A DNA stretch of 50,351 nucleotides from Litoribacterium kuwaitense (GCF_011058155.1 NZ_JAALFC010000025.1:1-50351), one strand, 5' to 3'. Positions 25,480 through 34,674 are shown, counted from the first letter of the stretch. Notes: generated from the letters alone by a model not told the origin. Translations and numbers: made by a program.

Positions 25480-25911
25480 ATGCGTACAGCGAATATATGC
25501 TTTGATTTAATTTTGCTCATCGTTTGTGGCTGGTTATTTTGGCTAACCTTTTCCTTTACAACATTATTTACTCAAGATGGCATCGGTCCGTCTTATTTTC
25601 CGCGCCTGATTTTAATCGTATTAATGATGACGACGCTCGTTGATTTATTTAAAAGCTTCTTCATTGAAAAAAAACGGTTTCTGCCTCCAGAGGCAAAAAG
25701 CTTGGTTGTCAGGCTTATATTGTTTAGTTCAGTGATTGCCTTGTTTATTACTTTGATGGAGGGTATCCCATTTATCATCAATGCAAGTGTATCTCTGTTT
25801 CTTTTGTCACTCATTATTAACATCTCTGTTCTTCCGGCAATAATTACATCGGTAGCCCTCAGTGTCACTGTCTATTTTATCTTTACAGCTGGATTTAACG
25901 TCATTCTGTAA
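25480..25911 (+). CDS. TctB-family small transporter subunit
   Basis: 143 residues with four predicted membrane segments. The pattern TFSFTTLFTQDGIGPSYFPRLILIVLM with the conserved GPxxFPRL motif identifies TctB (DUF1468). Start ATG 25480 follows a GGGAGG ribosome site. It is positioned between the binding protein and the large permease, the usual TctCBA order. Confidence 0.88.
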   Translation: MRTANICFDLILLIVCGWLFWLTFSFTTLFTQDGIGPSYFPRLILIVLMMTTLVDLFKSFFIEKKRFLPPEAKSLVVRLILFSSVIALFITLMEGIPFIINASVSLFLLSLIINISVLPAIITSVALSVTVYFIFTAGFNVIL

Positions 25912-25924
25912 GGGGAGATTGATT

Positions 25925-27421
25925 TTGGAAGTGCTTGCACAAGTATTTACCCCAGGCACTTTATTATTTTTATTGCTTGGCAGTGTATTAGGGCTGTTTA
26001 TTGGGGCTTTGCCTGGGCTAAGTGCAACAATGGGTGTTGCGATCTTGACACCAATGACGTTTTGGCTTCCTGCTGAGCAAGGTCTTGCGATGCTCATTAG
26101 TATTTATTGTACTGCTATTTTTGCAGGGGGCATTCCGGCGATTCTCGTCAATACGCCAGGTACACCTGCTTCGATGGTGACGACATTTGATGGGTACCCT
26201 TTAACAAAGCAAGGTAAAGCGGGCTTGGCTCTAGGTGTCAACGCAATTTATTCAGGTGTCGGCGGTCTCATTAGTGTGTTGTTTCTCATGTTCTTGGCGC
26301 AGCCCATTGCTCGCTTTGCTTTGAACTTTGGTGCAGCTGAATATTTTGCCTTAGCTATCTTTGGCTTATCTATGATTATTAGCGTGTCGGGAAGCACGAT
26401 ACGAAAAGGATTGATCAGCGGTTTAATAGGTTTGTTTATCGCCACAGTAGGTCTAGATCCGATAACGAGTACGCCCCGATTTACGTTCGGGTCCAGTGAA
26501 TTATATGATGGTATATCTTTCATTCCAATCATGATCGGGGTGTTTGGACTTGGTGAAGTGTTCTATCAATTGCTGTTAAAGCGACAACAGCAAATGTCGA
26601 CAAACGTAAAGAAAAAGGTTGGACGAGTGATACCAAACCGTCAAGAGCGGAAAGAAATGAGAAAGCCATTTGTTTTTTCGGCAATACTGTCGCCAATCAT
26701 AGGAGCCATTCCCGGGGCCGGCGGAGACATTGCTTCGATCGTCACTTGGGAGCAAAGTAAACGGATGGCAAAAGGGAAAAAGAAAACAGAGTATGGTAAA
26801 GGTTCTTTAGGTGGGCTGGCAGCGACAACAACAGCGAATAACGGAGTGATTGGCGGCGCTTTTACGACAATGCTTACGCTAGGATTGCCGGGAGACGCGG
26901 TCACAGCCGTTTTGCTAGGATCATTAATGATGTACGGTATGCAGCCAGGACCTAACCTGTTTACTGAAAATCCTGACATTGTAACAACGATCATCGTACT
27001 CTTGCTTTTGGCAAATATTCTTGTGATCATCATTGGTCTTGCTGGTGCGAGCTTGTTTTCCAGATTGATGTTATTGAAGCAAGAATATATCTGGGTTTCC
27101 GTCGTTTTATTTAGTATCATTGGAGCCTTTGCATTAAACAATTCGTATGTTGATGTTTGGATTGTTTTCATTAGTGGCATTGTAGGATTGCTGTTTCGCA
27201 AATTGGATATTCCTTTAGGTCCACTCATTTTAGGTATTTTACTTGGTCCAATGGCAGAGTCAAACTTTAGAAGGGCGCTTGTCATGGGGGGCGACCAAGC
27301 GTATCTCATGTTCTTAACGAGGCCAATTGCACTTACGCTACTTTTACTAGCGGTTTTATCATTGGTTGTTCCAATGTTACTCAGCATCATACGATCATAT
27401 AAGGAGAAGCAATCAGCTTAA
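25925..27421 (+). CDS. TctA-family large permease subunit
   Basis: 498 residues and about twelve membrane segments. The family signature regions are GLFIGALPGLSATMGVAILTP, GGIPAILVNTPGTPASM and GAIPGAGGDIASIVTWEQSKR. TTG 25925 with GGGGAG at 25912-25917 is preferred over an upstream ATG at 25862 inside tctB. It ends the five-gene operon and is followed by a terminator at 27495. It imports a carboxylate probably used by the DapA-family enzyme. Confidence 0.92.
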   Translation: MEVLAQVFTPGTLLFLLLGSVLGLFIGALPGLSATMGVAILTPMTFWLPAEQGLAMLISIYCTAIFAGGIPAILVNTPGTPASMVTTFDGYPLTKQGKAGLALGVNAIYSGVGGLISVLFLMFLAQPIARFALNFGAAEYFALAIFGLSMIISVSGSTIRKGLISGLIGLFIATVGLDPITSTPRFTFGSSELYDGISFIPIMIGVFGLGEVFYQLLLKRQQQMSTNVKKKVGRVIPNRQERKEMRKPFVFSAILSPIIGAIPGAGGDIASIVTWEQSKRMAKGKKKTEYGKGSLGGLAATTTANNGVIGGAFTTMLTLGLPGDAVTAVLLGSLMMYGMQPGPNLFTENPDIVTTIIVLLLLANILVIIIGLAGASLFSRLMLLKQEYIWVSVVLFSIIGAFALNNSYVDVWIVFISGIVGLLFRKLDIPLGPLILGILLGPMAESNFRRALVMGGDQAYLMFLTRPIALTLLLLAVLSLVVPMLLSIIRSYKEKQSA

Positions 27422-27494
27422 GGGTCGAAAAACAGGCTGTCATGTGACAAGAAAATTCGGCAGTCAAGTTCATTTGTTACCACTATCCAAGTAA

Positions 27495-27538
27495 GGGTGT
27501 AGACAGGGTTTATGTCTGCACTCTTTTTGTAGGGGAAG
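27495..27538 (+). terminator. Terminator of the TctCBA operon
   Basis: GTGTAGACA (27497-27505) pairs with TGTCTGCAC (27523-27531) allowing one G-T pair, then a T run to 27538. The remaining gap up to 27778 has no gene. Confidence 0.8.
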
Positions 27539-27778
27539 CTAAGCAACGGTTTTTTAGCTTGAGTTGAAAGTATACGTCAGCTAGGTGAGTAAAGACATCT
27601 CGATTGAGAAATGAAGGCTTGTCCATCGGCTACAGCGGCGAATGCCGTTTTTTTTAATGCAGGCAATTGAATGAAAGATAAGGATAAAAAGCAAAGGTCT
27701 TTTAGTCAGTCGAAAGCTATGTGTATAATAGAAAGACCGATAAGTTGAAAGCGTTTTTAAGAATGGGGGGTTCTCTCG

Positions 27779-28675
27779 ATGACAACTGATATGATCCATG
27801 TCTGTTTTCGTCGGATGAATGAGAAATGGACAGATGCAGACTTCCAAGCGCATTCTCATGAAAGGTTTGAAATCTATCGCTTTCATAGTGGGGATTGTAA
27901 ATATGTGATTGGTGACCGAGTTCATACGCTTCAGCCTGGAGATATCATTATGATGAACGGATTAACGCTTCACGGTGCAAGGCCGTTAGCGACGAAGCCT
28001 TATGAGCGAAGTGTGCTTGAATTTTCTCAGTCTTGGATTGAGCCTGTCTTAAAAAGCATTCAATTGCCAGAGCTGCTGTTACCATTTTATAAATTGAACA
28101 ATTTTTTATTTCGAAACGTTGAGGAAGACAGCTTACGTGAAATTGACCATCTTTTTTGTGAAACAGCGGCATTAAATGACGTGAGGGTTTCACTGGATCG
28201 AGCAGATCCACAGGGAAGATTGATCGAGGGGGAGATGGCAACGCTCGTCACGCGCATATTAATTAAAATGTATCAATTAAGTCACTCGAGGCTAGCGCAG
28301 CTACCGCCTCAGGAATCAGAAAAAAGTAAGCACGTCGATCGGATTGTGACGTGGATACAAAACTCGTTTCAACTGAATATTACCTTAAATGATATCGCGA
28401 ATGATTTGAATATTAGCAAATATCATATGTGTCGCATTTTTAAAGAGGTGACCGGGCTGACGGTCATGCAATACTTAATGAGTGTTCGGCTGCATCGGGC
28501 AAAATATTTACTGGAAATGACTGTTGATAAAACAGTCTTAGATATTGCGTTGGAATCGGGCTTTGAAAATGCATCTCATTTTAGTCGTTTATTTCGTCAA
28601 CAGGTTTGCATGACCCCTTCTCAGTATCGAAAACAAAAAATTCGAGCAAATCCTATCAATTCATTGAGTAAATAA
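27779..28675 (+). CDS. AraC-family regulator with cupin sensor domain
   Basis: 298 residues. The N-terminal cupin (DFQAHSHERFEIYRFHSG, VHTLQPGDIIMMNG) binds a small ligand. The C-terminal double HTH has ITLNDIANDLNISKYHMCRIFKE and VLDIALESGFENASHFSRLFRQ. It stands 99 bp before a sugar epimerase gene in the same direction and is its probable regulator. Members usually activate carbohydrate genes. Confidence 0.92.
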   Translation: MTTDMIHVCFRRMNEKWTDADFQAHSHERFEIYRFHSGDCKYVIGDRVHTLQPGDIIMMNGLTLHGARPLATKPYERSVLEFSQSWIEPVLKSIQLPELLLPFYKLNNFLFRNVEEDSLREIDHLFCETAALNDVRVSLDRADPQGRLIEGEMATLVTRILIKMYQLSHSRLAQLPPQESEKSKHVDRIVTWIQNSFQLNITLNDIANDLNISKYHMCRIFKEVTGLTVMQYLMSVRLHRAKYLLEMTVDKTVLDIALESGFENASHFSRLFRQQVCMTPSQYRKQKIRANPINSLSK

Positions 28676-28774
28676 AGCAATTTCCGTCAAGTTCTCGTCC
28701 GGGCTTTTGAATATACTTTAGGAAATGAGGACTAAAATCGGGTACATCAGTACTTTTCAAGGAGGCGTTAAGGA

Positions 28775-29605
28775 ATGAAATTGGCATTTACGACGCTTGG
28801 ATGTCCAACTTGGGATATTGACACGATGATTGAGCAAGCGGTCTCGTGGGGGTATCAAGGGATTGACTTTCGTGGCTATTTAGGTGAGATGGATGTTTAC
28901 CGAACAAAACCTTTTACAGACGATATTGATAAGACGAAGCAGAATGTAGCGAAAGCCGGTTTGGAGATTCCCTGTTTTTCAAGCTCGGTCCGCTTATATT
29001 CAGATCAGCAAAAGCACGAAGCGTATGTCGACGAATTAAAAGAGTACATTCGATTATGTCAAATATTTAATACGCCGTATATTCGTGTTTTTGGTGGTGA
29101 TATTGGCGGAAGTAGCCGAGAAGAAGCATTGCAGATGGCTTCTGAACATGCGAAGACATTTGCTCACCTCGCTGAAACGGGAGGAGTTACATTGTTATTG
29201 GAAACGCATGATAGCTGGACGAAGTGTCAATATGTTCGTGATCTTTTAGAGAAGGTTGATTCTAATGCATTCCAAGTGCTTTGGGATGTACATCATCCGT
29301 ATCGCACAGCAGACGAGCCGATTCAGGAGACGTGGGATACACTCGGACAATCGATTCGTTACACGCATTGGAAAGATTCATATTTGAAAGACGAACACCC
29401 GCGCGGCTACCAGTTGTGTCTAATGGGCGAGGGGGACATACCACTTGAGGAAATCTATCAAATGCTTAAAGCAAAAGGCTACGACGGCTATTACACATTG
29501 GAATGGGAGAAAGTATGGTGTCCAGAAATCGAGGAGCCTGAAATCGCGTTTAAGCAATATAGCGAATATATGCACCGGATCAAAGAAAAGCACCTTTCAA
29601 CGTAA
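28775..29605 (+). CDS. Sugar phosphate isomerase/epimerase (AP_endonuc_2 TIM barrel)
   Basis: 276 residues. The barrel pattern has WGYQGIDFRGY, a glutamate in LLLETHDSW, DVHHPYR and HWKDSY, and a C-terminal YTLEWEKVW; these Glu/Asp/His residues are the expected metal ligands. Family members isomerise or epimerise sugars, inosose or hydroxypyruvate. AAGGAGG precedes ATG 28775. The neighbouring AraC regulator suggests an inducible carbohydrate role; the substrate is unknown. Confidence 0.87.
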   Translation: MKLAFTTLGCPTWDIDTMIEQAVSWGYQGIDFRGYLGEMDVYRTKPFTDDIDKTKQNVAKAGLEIPCFSSSVRLYSDQQKHEAYVDELKEYIRLCQIFNTPYIRVFGGDIGGSSREEALQMASEHAKTFAHLAETGGVTLLLETHDSWTKCQYVRDLLEKVDSNAFQVLWDVHHPYRTADEPIQETWDTLGQSIRYTHWKDSYLKDEHPRGYQLCLMGEGDIPLEEIYQMLKAKGYDGYYTLEWEKVWCPEIEEPEIAFKQYSEYMHRIKEKHLST

Positions 29606-29736
29606 AACAACGATTCATAAGGTGTGCTCATTTTCACAAATAAATGAGCGAGCTTTATCCTGTAAAACATCGTTTTATCATCATATTTCCCGGGTAATGT
29701 AAAACAATGTCATTTTCTAAATAAGGATGTGTTGAG

Positions 29737-30380
29737 ATGAAGGTGCATGTTGTCGGCGCAAATGGGCAGATAGGTAAACACCTCGTTCAGAAGTTACAGT
29801 CGCAAGGGAAGCATTCGACGGTTGCCATGGTTCGCAAGCCCGAGCAGCAAGATTTTTTCAACAGCTGGGTGCAGAAACAGCTTTAGCTGATCTGGAAGGA
29901 TCTGTTGCGGATATTGCAAAAACGATGGAGGGAGCGGATGCAGTCGTCTTCACTGCTGGATCGGGAGGCCATACAGGCGCCGATAAAACCATTCTCGTGG
30001 ATTTAGATGGTGCGATTAAAGCGATGGAGGCGGCCAAAGCAGCTCGTGTTCAACGTTTCGTTATGGTCAGTGCAATCGGTGTGCACCGTCGTGAAGCGTG
30101 GAGTGCCAAAATTGCCCATTATAGCGCAGCAAAACATTATGCAGATGAATGGTTAAAGAAAAGCGGCCTTGATTATACGATCATCCGTCCAGGTGGATTA
30201 ACGAATGAGGAGGGTACTCAGAAAATCAATGCCGCAAAAGATTTAGATCGGGCATATATTTCCCGTGAAGATGTAGCTGAAGTGATCGTCGCTGTTCTTG
30301 ATGATTCAGATACCATCGGAAAAGATTTTGATGTGGTGAATGGTGAAACACCTGTTGTGGAAGCACTAAAACAGCTTTAA
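29737..30380 (+). pseudogene. NAD(P)-binding SDR-type protein (YhfK-like), frameshifted
   Basis: The frame begins MKVHVVGANGQIGKHLVQ (NAD(P)-binding GxxGxxG loop) and stops early at 29884-29886. The rest, from ETALADLEGSVADIAKTMEGAD onward with AVVFTAGSGGHTGADKT and the later YTIIRPGGLTNEEGT, is in another frame and ends at 30380. Adding one T to the T run at 29853-29858 joins them into 214 residues, the length of B. subtilis YhfK. Proteins of this family are atypical short-chain dehydrogenase/NmrA-like proteins of uncertain role. The break may be real or an indel error. Confidence 0.82.
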
Positions 30381-30396
30381 AACAATGATTTGTAGA

Positions 30397-30427
30397 GAGG
30401 GGCACTGTCTTAAAGGGCAGTGCCTCA
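30397..30427 (+). terminator. Terminator after the SDR-type gene
   Basis: GGCACTG (30401-30407) pairs with CAGTGCC (30418-30424) around TCTTAAAGGG, with GAG/CTC extension, followed by AATTT. The rest of the gap to 30751 carries only the repeat at 30431 and no gene. Confidence 0.65.
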
Positions 30428-30430
30428 ATT

Positions 30431-30473
30431 TGTTGACAAACGCTTACCGTCTCGCTCGTCTTCACGTCTCAAT
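30431..30473 (+). repeat. Diverged copy of the dispersed intergenic repeat
   Basis: TGTTGACAAACGCTTACCG, then TCTCGCTCGTC and CAATT, parallels the repeats at 48636 and 48767 but is shorter. As at 48602, it lies directly after a terminator hairpin. Confidence 0.5.
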
Positions 30474-30751
30474 TTACCGAATGCCTTTATTCTAAGTTGT
30501 CTTCCCTATCGCATGTCTTTATGTACCAATGTGCTCGAAATGCCTGTGTGGTCTCAATGTGTTTGTAGGGTGTGAGCGTTTAATTTCATTTTAAGTAGTG
30601 AGCTTTACCAGAAGACCTTGTGACATTTCTTGTGTAGGAGGTTTTTTTTTGTGCCAGCTGTCATAAAGTAAATTACGCGCGCTAAATGTCCTCTTTGCCT
30701 CAGTAATTGTAAATGATGTATGAATGATCAAACATAGAAAGGACGATCGAT

Positions 30752-31399
30752 ATGAGTAATGTTTACCAACGGCCGATACATGATGAGTTTGAACAAAATA
30801 CGCTAACGGTGGTAGGTTACGGTCAGGTGTCAGGTGTACCAGATGAGGCTGAGTGGGTTCTTGGTGTCGTGACTGAGGGTGATCAAATTGAATTGGCGCA
30901 AGAAAAAAATGACAACACGACAGCTGCGGTAATCGAGGCATTAAAGCAAAGCGGCGTGGCAGAACAAGGGATCAGCACGGTTACGTATCGAATTGAACCA
31001 AGGTACGATTACGTAGAGGGGCAGGAGCAATTTCGCGGATATGAGGTGACACACCTCTTGCAGGCGAGCACAGAGCAAATTGCTGAGGTGGGCTCGATTG
31101 TTGATGCGGCGGTAAAAGCTGGGGCGAATCGGGTCGTATCTATTACGTTCACTTCATCAGAAACAGAAGCGTTACAACGGCAAGCTCTACGTGAAGCAAC
31201 CCTTGAGGCGCAGGCAAAAGCACAAGTGCTTGCGGAAACCTTAAATGTCATGCTTAATGAGCCTCCGATGGAAGTTGTCGAAATTCCTTCAGATCGCATC
31301 CAAAGTGAAGCAATGTTCAGTGCATCTGTTAAGCAAGCACCCATTCAACCAGGGAGCATTGTAGAGGGAGCAGCGATAAAGTTAACTTATTCATTTTAA
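30752..31399 (+). CDS. SIMPL-domain (DUF541) protein
   Basis: 215 residues. The opening VVGYGQVSGVPDEAEWVLGVVTEG is the SIMPL/Oxidative-stress-defence family pattern, and the later segments YRIEPRYDYVEG, YEVTHLLQAST and QALREATLEAQAKAQVLAETL fit as well. There is no signal peptide, unlike Gram-negative YggE. AAAGGA lies upstream of ATG 30752. The function of Gram-positive members is unclear. It precedes the Nox-like gene but is separated from it by a separate promoter. Confidence 0.85.
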   Translation: MSNVYQRPIHDEFEQNTLTVVGYGQVSGVPDEAEWVLGVVTEGDQIELAQEKNDNTTAAVIEALKQSGVAEQGISTVTYRIEPRYDYVEGQEQFRGYEVTHLLQASTEQIAEVGSIVDAAVKAGANRVVSITFTSSETEALQRQALREATLEAQAKAQVLAETLNVMLNEPPMEVVEIPSDRIQSEAMFSASVKQAPIQPGSIVEGAAIKLTYSF

Positions 31400-31427
31400 A
31401 CACCGCGACTTTGTGGTGTAAATTAAT

Positions 31428-31532
31428 TTGTGATTATTTTCACAAAAGTAGTTGCTTAAGAATAATTTGTAAATTATACTGTAGTTAGATGATTGTGAAA
31501 ATATTCACATAATAATGTGATGATAATCACAA
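31428..31532 (+). promoter_or_regulatory. Promoter flanked by three Rex/Fnr-like palindromes
   Basis: TTGCTT (31452-31457) and TATACT (31475-31480) are spaced 17 bp. Three sites of form TGTGA-N6-TCACA surround it: TTGTGATTATTTTCACAA at 31428-31445, TTGTGAAAATATTCACAT at 31493-31510 and ATGTGATGATAATCACAA at 31515-31532. The first lies upstream of the -35, the other two after the expected start, 22 bp apart centre to centre. The 18-bp form fits the Rex consensus TTGTGAA-N4-TTCACAA closely; Fnr/CRP-type sites also share TGTGA-N6-TCACA. Confidence 0.8.
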
Positions 31533-31554
31533 AAACCACTTTAAGGAGGACTTT

Positions 31555-32891
31555 ATGAAGATAGCGGTCATCGGCTGCACTTGCGCTGGAGCGGCAGCCG
31601 TTACAAATATGTTAAATATGTATTCTGATGTCCAAGTCACCATCTATGAGGAGAATGACTATGTCTCTTTTTTGGCGAGCGGGATCGCGCTACACGTTCA
31701 AAAAATCACGTCAGATTCACAACGATTATATGATTCTGTGTTTAATCATTTTGAAGATGAGGGTATACAAATGCGGATGCAGCATGAAGTGACTGCTGTT
31801 GATGTAAAGAAAAAAATCATTCAAGCAACAAATTTAATGACTGGTGAAAAAACGAAGGACACATTTGATAAATTGATTATCACGACGAAGACTATACCTA
31901 TTGTTCCAAATTTACCAGGGGATGAGCTTGAGAACATATATTTTTGTGAAAATAGTGATTACGCAAAGGTACTTATACATAAAGCAAGGGATGCTAGGAA
32001 TGTTGTCATCCTTGGTGCTGGAAACGTTAGTGTTGAATTAGCGGCCGCTTTAGCGGTTCAAGGCAAGCAAGTCACGCTCATTGATCGGAAGTCACGAATC
32101 CTGAGTCAGCATTTTGACGCACAATTGACTGAGCCGTTGGACGAGCTGTTAAGTGAACATGGTGTGATGCTTGCCTTAGGGCAAACAGTGTTAGGCTTTG
32201 AAGGAGAAGAGGGAAAAGTAACACGTGTTATGACATCTGAGCAAGTTCATCCTGCGGACATCGTGATTTCATGTCTTGGATGGCGGCCAGACACAGACCA
32301 TTTCAACGGGCAGGTCGATATGCTTGAAACTGGATTTATTCTCGTGGATCGTTTTTTGCAGACGAGTGCGAAAGACGTATTGGCGGCGGGAAGCTGTGTC
32401 GTATTCCGTGATCAGCCTATGCAGCAGGAAGTAAATGTCCCCTTAGCAACTAACGAACTGAAAATGGGTGTAGTGGCTGCGAAAAATGTATTACAAAAAA
32501 CGGTTGCTCATCCTGGTTTACAAGGAACTTTAGGGATTCAACTTTTTCATCATTTTGTTGCGTCTACAGGCATGACAGAAGAACGAGCCTCCTTCCTCGA
32601 TTTGGACGTAGATACAGTGGATATTCAAGAGAAGTATAGCGCTAAAAAATGGCAAGTGTGCAGCTTGTTCGCTGTAAAGTTGTCTTCAATAGCGTGTCTA
32701 GAAAAATATTAGGGGCACAAGTTCAGGCTGACTTTGATATCAAGCATATCGTTGATACGATATCGATTTGTATACAGCAGCAAATGACTATTGATGAATT
32801 GGCTTTTTCTGATTTATTTTACCAACCACAATTCAATCAGCCTTATCATTTACTAAATATCGTCGGCATGCGAGCTTTAGAGAGGAGATAG
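31555..32891 (+). pseudogene. NADH oxidase/CoA-disulfide-reductase-like flavoprotein, frameshifted, Cys42 replaced
   Basis: Pyridine-nucleotide disulfide oxidoreductase of the Nox/CoADR group. The FAD-binding start is KIAVIGCTCAGAAAV, the NAD-binding loop VVILGAGNVSVELAAALA, and the later FAD segment VLAAGSCV. In the family the position after SFL is S-Cys-G; here it is SFL-A41-S42-G, so the redox cysteine is replaced by serine. The frame stops at 32712 after EKYSAKK. An extra A in the A run at 32644-32649 restores it to MASVQLVRCKVVFNSVSRKI and onwards, ending at 32891 with 445 residues, the normal length. AAGGAGG precedes the ATG, and the upstream sites suggest NADH-responsive control. Confidence 0.85.
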
Positions 32892-33306
32892 AGTCAGCGG
32901 AATTACACTGGTGATCAGAGAAAGGCGGATAAGCAGGGCAGCGATTCGTGATCGCACTTCTGATAAAGAGCTGTTCTTTTTGCCGGAAGAGCTGCTTTTT
33001 AGGGGGGAGATATGTTCTCGAAAAAATTTAAATTTGGTTTGGAAAAGACAGGTGCAAACTGAAAGGTTAGTCTGCACCTGTACGGTGTCAGTGACATCCT
33101 TCAACACGTCACTTGAAAAAGTTGTCCATCGAGTTGTCGATATTGAGAACGCGAGTGGTATGATCATGGTGACAAATTGACTCCGTAACTCATTGGACAG
33201 CTTCCTTGCTGTCTTTATTTATGTTGAGAAAAAGGATAGTTAATGAGCTTTTCAGTGGGCACGAAATAGATTAATGGTCGTTGTTCTCTAAATCAGTCAC
33301 TGCTCC
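32892..33306. other. Stretch without an assignable gene
   Basis: An 89-codon frame (GTG 32911 to 33180) and an overlapping antisense frame exist, but neither is recognised nor has a good ribosome site. A 9-bp inverted repeat ACAGGTGCA / TGCACCTGT lies at 33048-33056 and 33073-33081 without a T run. It may be a structured RNA or a remnant; nothing firmer can be said. Confidence 0.4.
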
Positions 33307-33846
33307 TTACGATTCGTCAAAAACGAAAGCTTCCGGAATGTATTGAAAGTGAGGGTAATCTTGAATGCTCGTCCAGTCTCCTCCCCATTCAAATTCAAGG
33401 GCTTTGGCAATTGCAACGACCTCCATCCAGTCAGCTTCTCCATTTTGATTCCCATCAAACTCTAAATCCCAAATAACGTCGCCTGATGCGGTTCTAAGGG
33501 CAAAATCAATGGCTAGTCCATAGTTATGCAGCGATTCTCCCCCTTCTGCATTCGTGACAATCGCCCCCTCAGTCGTTCGCCCTTGTGCATAGAGACGATC
33601 TTGTTCTGCAAAGGAGCGAAAGTCGTCAGTAATGAGTATCTCAATACCGGCATTCTTCGCTTTTTCGACTAGTTCATTTTTCTTTTGTTCAACGACAGGA
33701 TGGAGACCTTGAGGAGGCTCTTTATCTTTCATTTTTTCTATAGGTGAAGACGTCTCATAGTTCAGACTAGAAGGGACGCTTTCTTTAATCATCCAAAGGG
33801 CGCAAACGATCACACCAATGAGAATAAGAAAATGTGGAAACTTCAT
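33307..33846 (-). CDS. M15-family L,D-/D,D-peptidase (CwlK/VanY-like), membrane anchored
   Basis: 179 residues with an N-terminal membrane segment (FLILIGVIVCALWMI). The peptidase domain carries TDDFRSFAEQDRLYAQGRT, the zinc motif SLHNYGLAIDFAL (His and Asp ligands), an ADWMEVVAIAKALEFEWGG segment and the final zinc His in DYPHFQY. It trims stem peptides of peptidoglycan outside the membrane. GAGGTTT lies upstream of the ATG. It is a single gene convergent with the preceding region. Confidence 0.9.
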   Translation of the reverse strand: MKFPHFLILIGVIVCALWMIKESVPSSLNYETSSPIEKMKDKEPPQGLHPVVEQKKNELVEKAKNAGIEILITDDFRSFAEQDRLYAQGRTTEGAIVTNAEGGESLHNYGLAIDFALRTASGDVIWDLEFDGNQNGEADWMEVVAIAKALEFEWGGDWTSIQDYPHFQYIPEAFVFDES

Positions 33847-34019
33847 CTTTAAACCTCGCTGTCAAATATTAGATGGGACGTTAGATAGACTATTTTCGTA
33901 TAGATCATTGTAATCAAGATCACTCTCGGTGACTAGAAGGAAAATAAAGGTCATCATGTATGTAACTGTTCTTTTGCTGGCAATAATATGAACATCACAG
34001 CAAAGGAGTTGGGTGCGCG

Positions 34020-34664
34020 TTGCGGTATATCTTTCATAGTGTATGGACGATTCTTTTCATCGTTATCTTTACAGCATGTAATCAAGTTGATTCTCCTGAG
34101 GACAAAAAAGATATTGAGGCAGAGGCGGCAACGGTTGATGTGTTTGAGCAAAGTGAATATTCAACCGAGGGTATGCGACCAAGTGCAATCGCAGAGCTCA
34201 TTGATACGGATGAGAATGTGATTGGAGACGTCACTTTCTATGACGTAGACGGTAAAACAGCCGTTGAGCTAACTGCAGAAGGTTTGTCTCCAGGTTTCCA
34301 TGGATTTCATATTCACGACATCGGCGTTTGTGAAGCAGATGCGTCAGACGGTCCGTTTACGACGGCAAAAGGGCATTACAACCCTGAAGGCACAGAACAC
34401 CCTGATCACGCCGGCGATTTGCCAGTTGCTTTTGCAAGTGAGGATGGCAAGGCACAGTTAACGGTCATCACTGATCGTTTTACAAGTCGGGAGCTGGTCG
34501 AAGCGGGAGCTGGTGTCATTATCCATGAAAGTGATGATAACTTTGCAAATATTCCAGATCGATATCAATCCGACGCTCAAAAAAAGCCTGGTCCCGATGA
34601 AGAAACTTTAAAGGCGGGAGATGCAGGCAGTCGAGCAGCATGCGGAGTCGTCGTTGCCCCGTAG
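34020..34664 (+). CDS. sodC: Cu/Zn superoxide dismutase-like lipoprotein
   Basis: 214 residues. The lipoprotein signal is FIVIFTACN, followed by an acidic linker. The SOD fold has copper ligands in GFHGFHIHDIGVC, the zinc-binding region GHYNPEGTEHPDHAGDLP, and GAGVIIHESDDNF. The final CG pattern near the end (RAACGVV) pairs with the earlier cysteine. These residues are present, so it is probably an active enzyme on the outer face of the membrane; some Bacillus homologues (YojM) lack full activity. The start TTG 34020 has AAGGAG at 34003-34008. A terminator follows at 34675. Confidence 0.9.
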   Translation: MRYIFHSVWTILFIVIFTACNQVDSPEDKKDIEAEAATVDVFEQSEYSTEGMRPSAIAELIDTDENVIGDVTFYDVDGKTAVELTAEGLSPGFHGFHIHDIGVCEADASDGPFTTAKGHYNPEGTEHPDHAGDLPVAFASEDGKAQLTVITDRFTSRELVEAGAGVIIHESDDNFANIPDRYQSDAQKKPGPDEETLKAGDAGSRAACGVVVAP

Positions 34665-34674
34665 ACTAGAAGAC

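Noticed and set aside
26641-27390. 249-codon minus-strand frame inside the TctA gene
   Set aside because: It is antisense to a clear permease gene, with no ribosome site and no recognisable product.
33048-33081. 9-bp inverted repeat as a terminator
   Set aside because: No T run follows on either strand; kept only as a note in the unassigned stretch.
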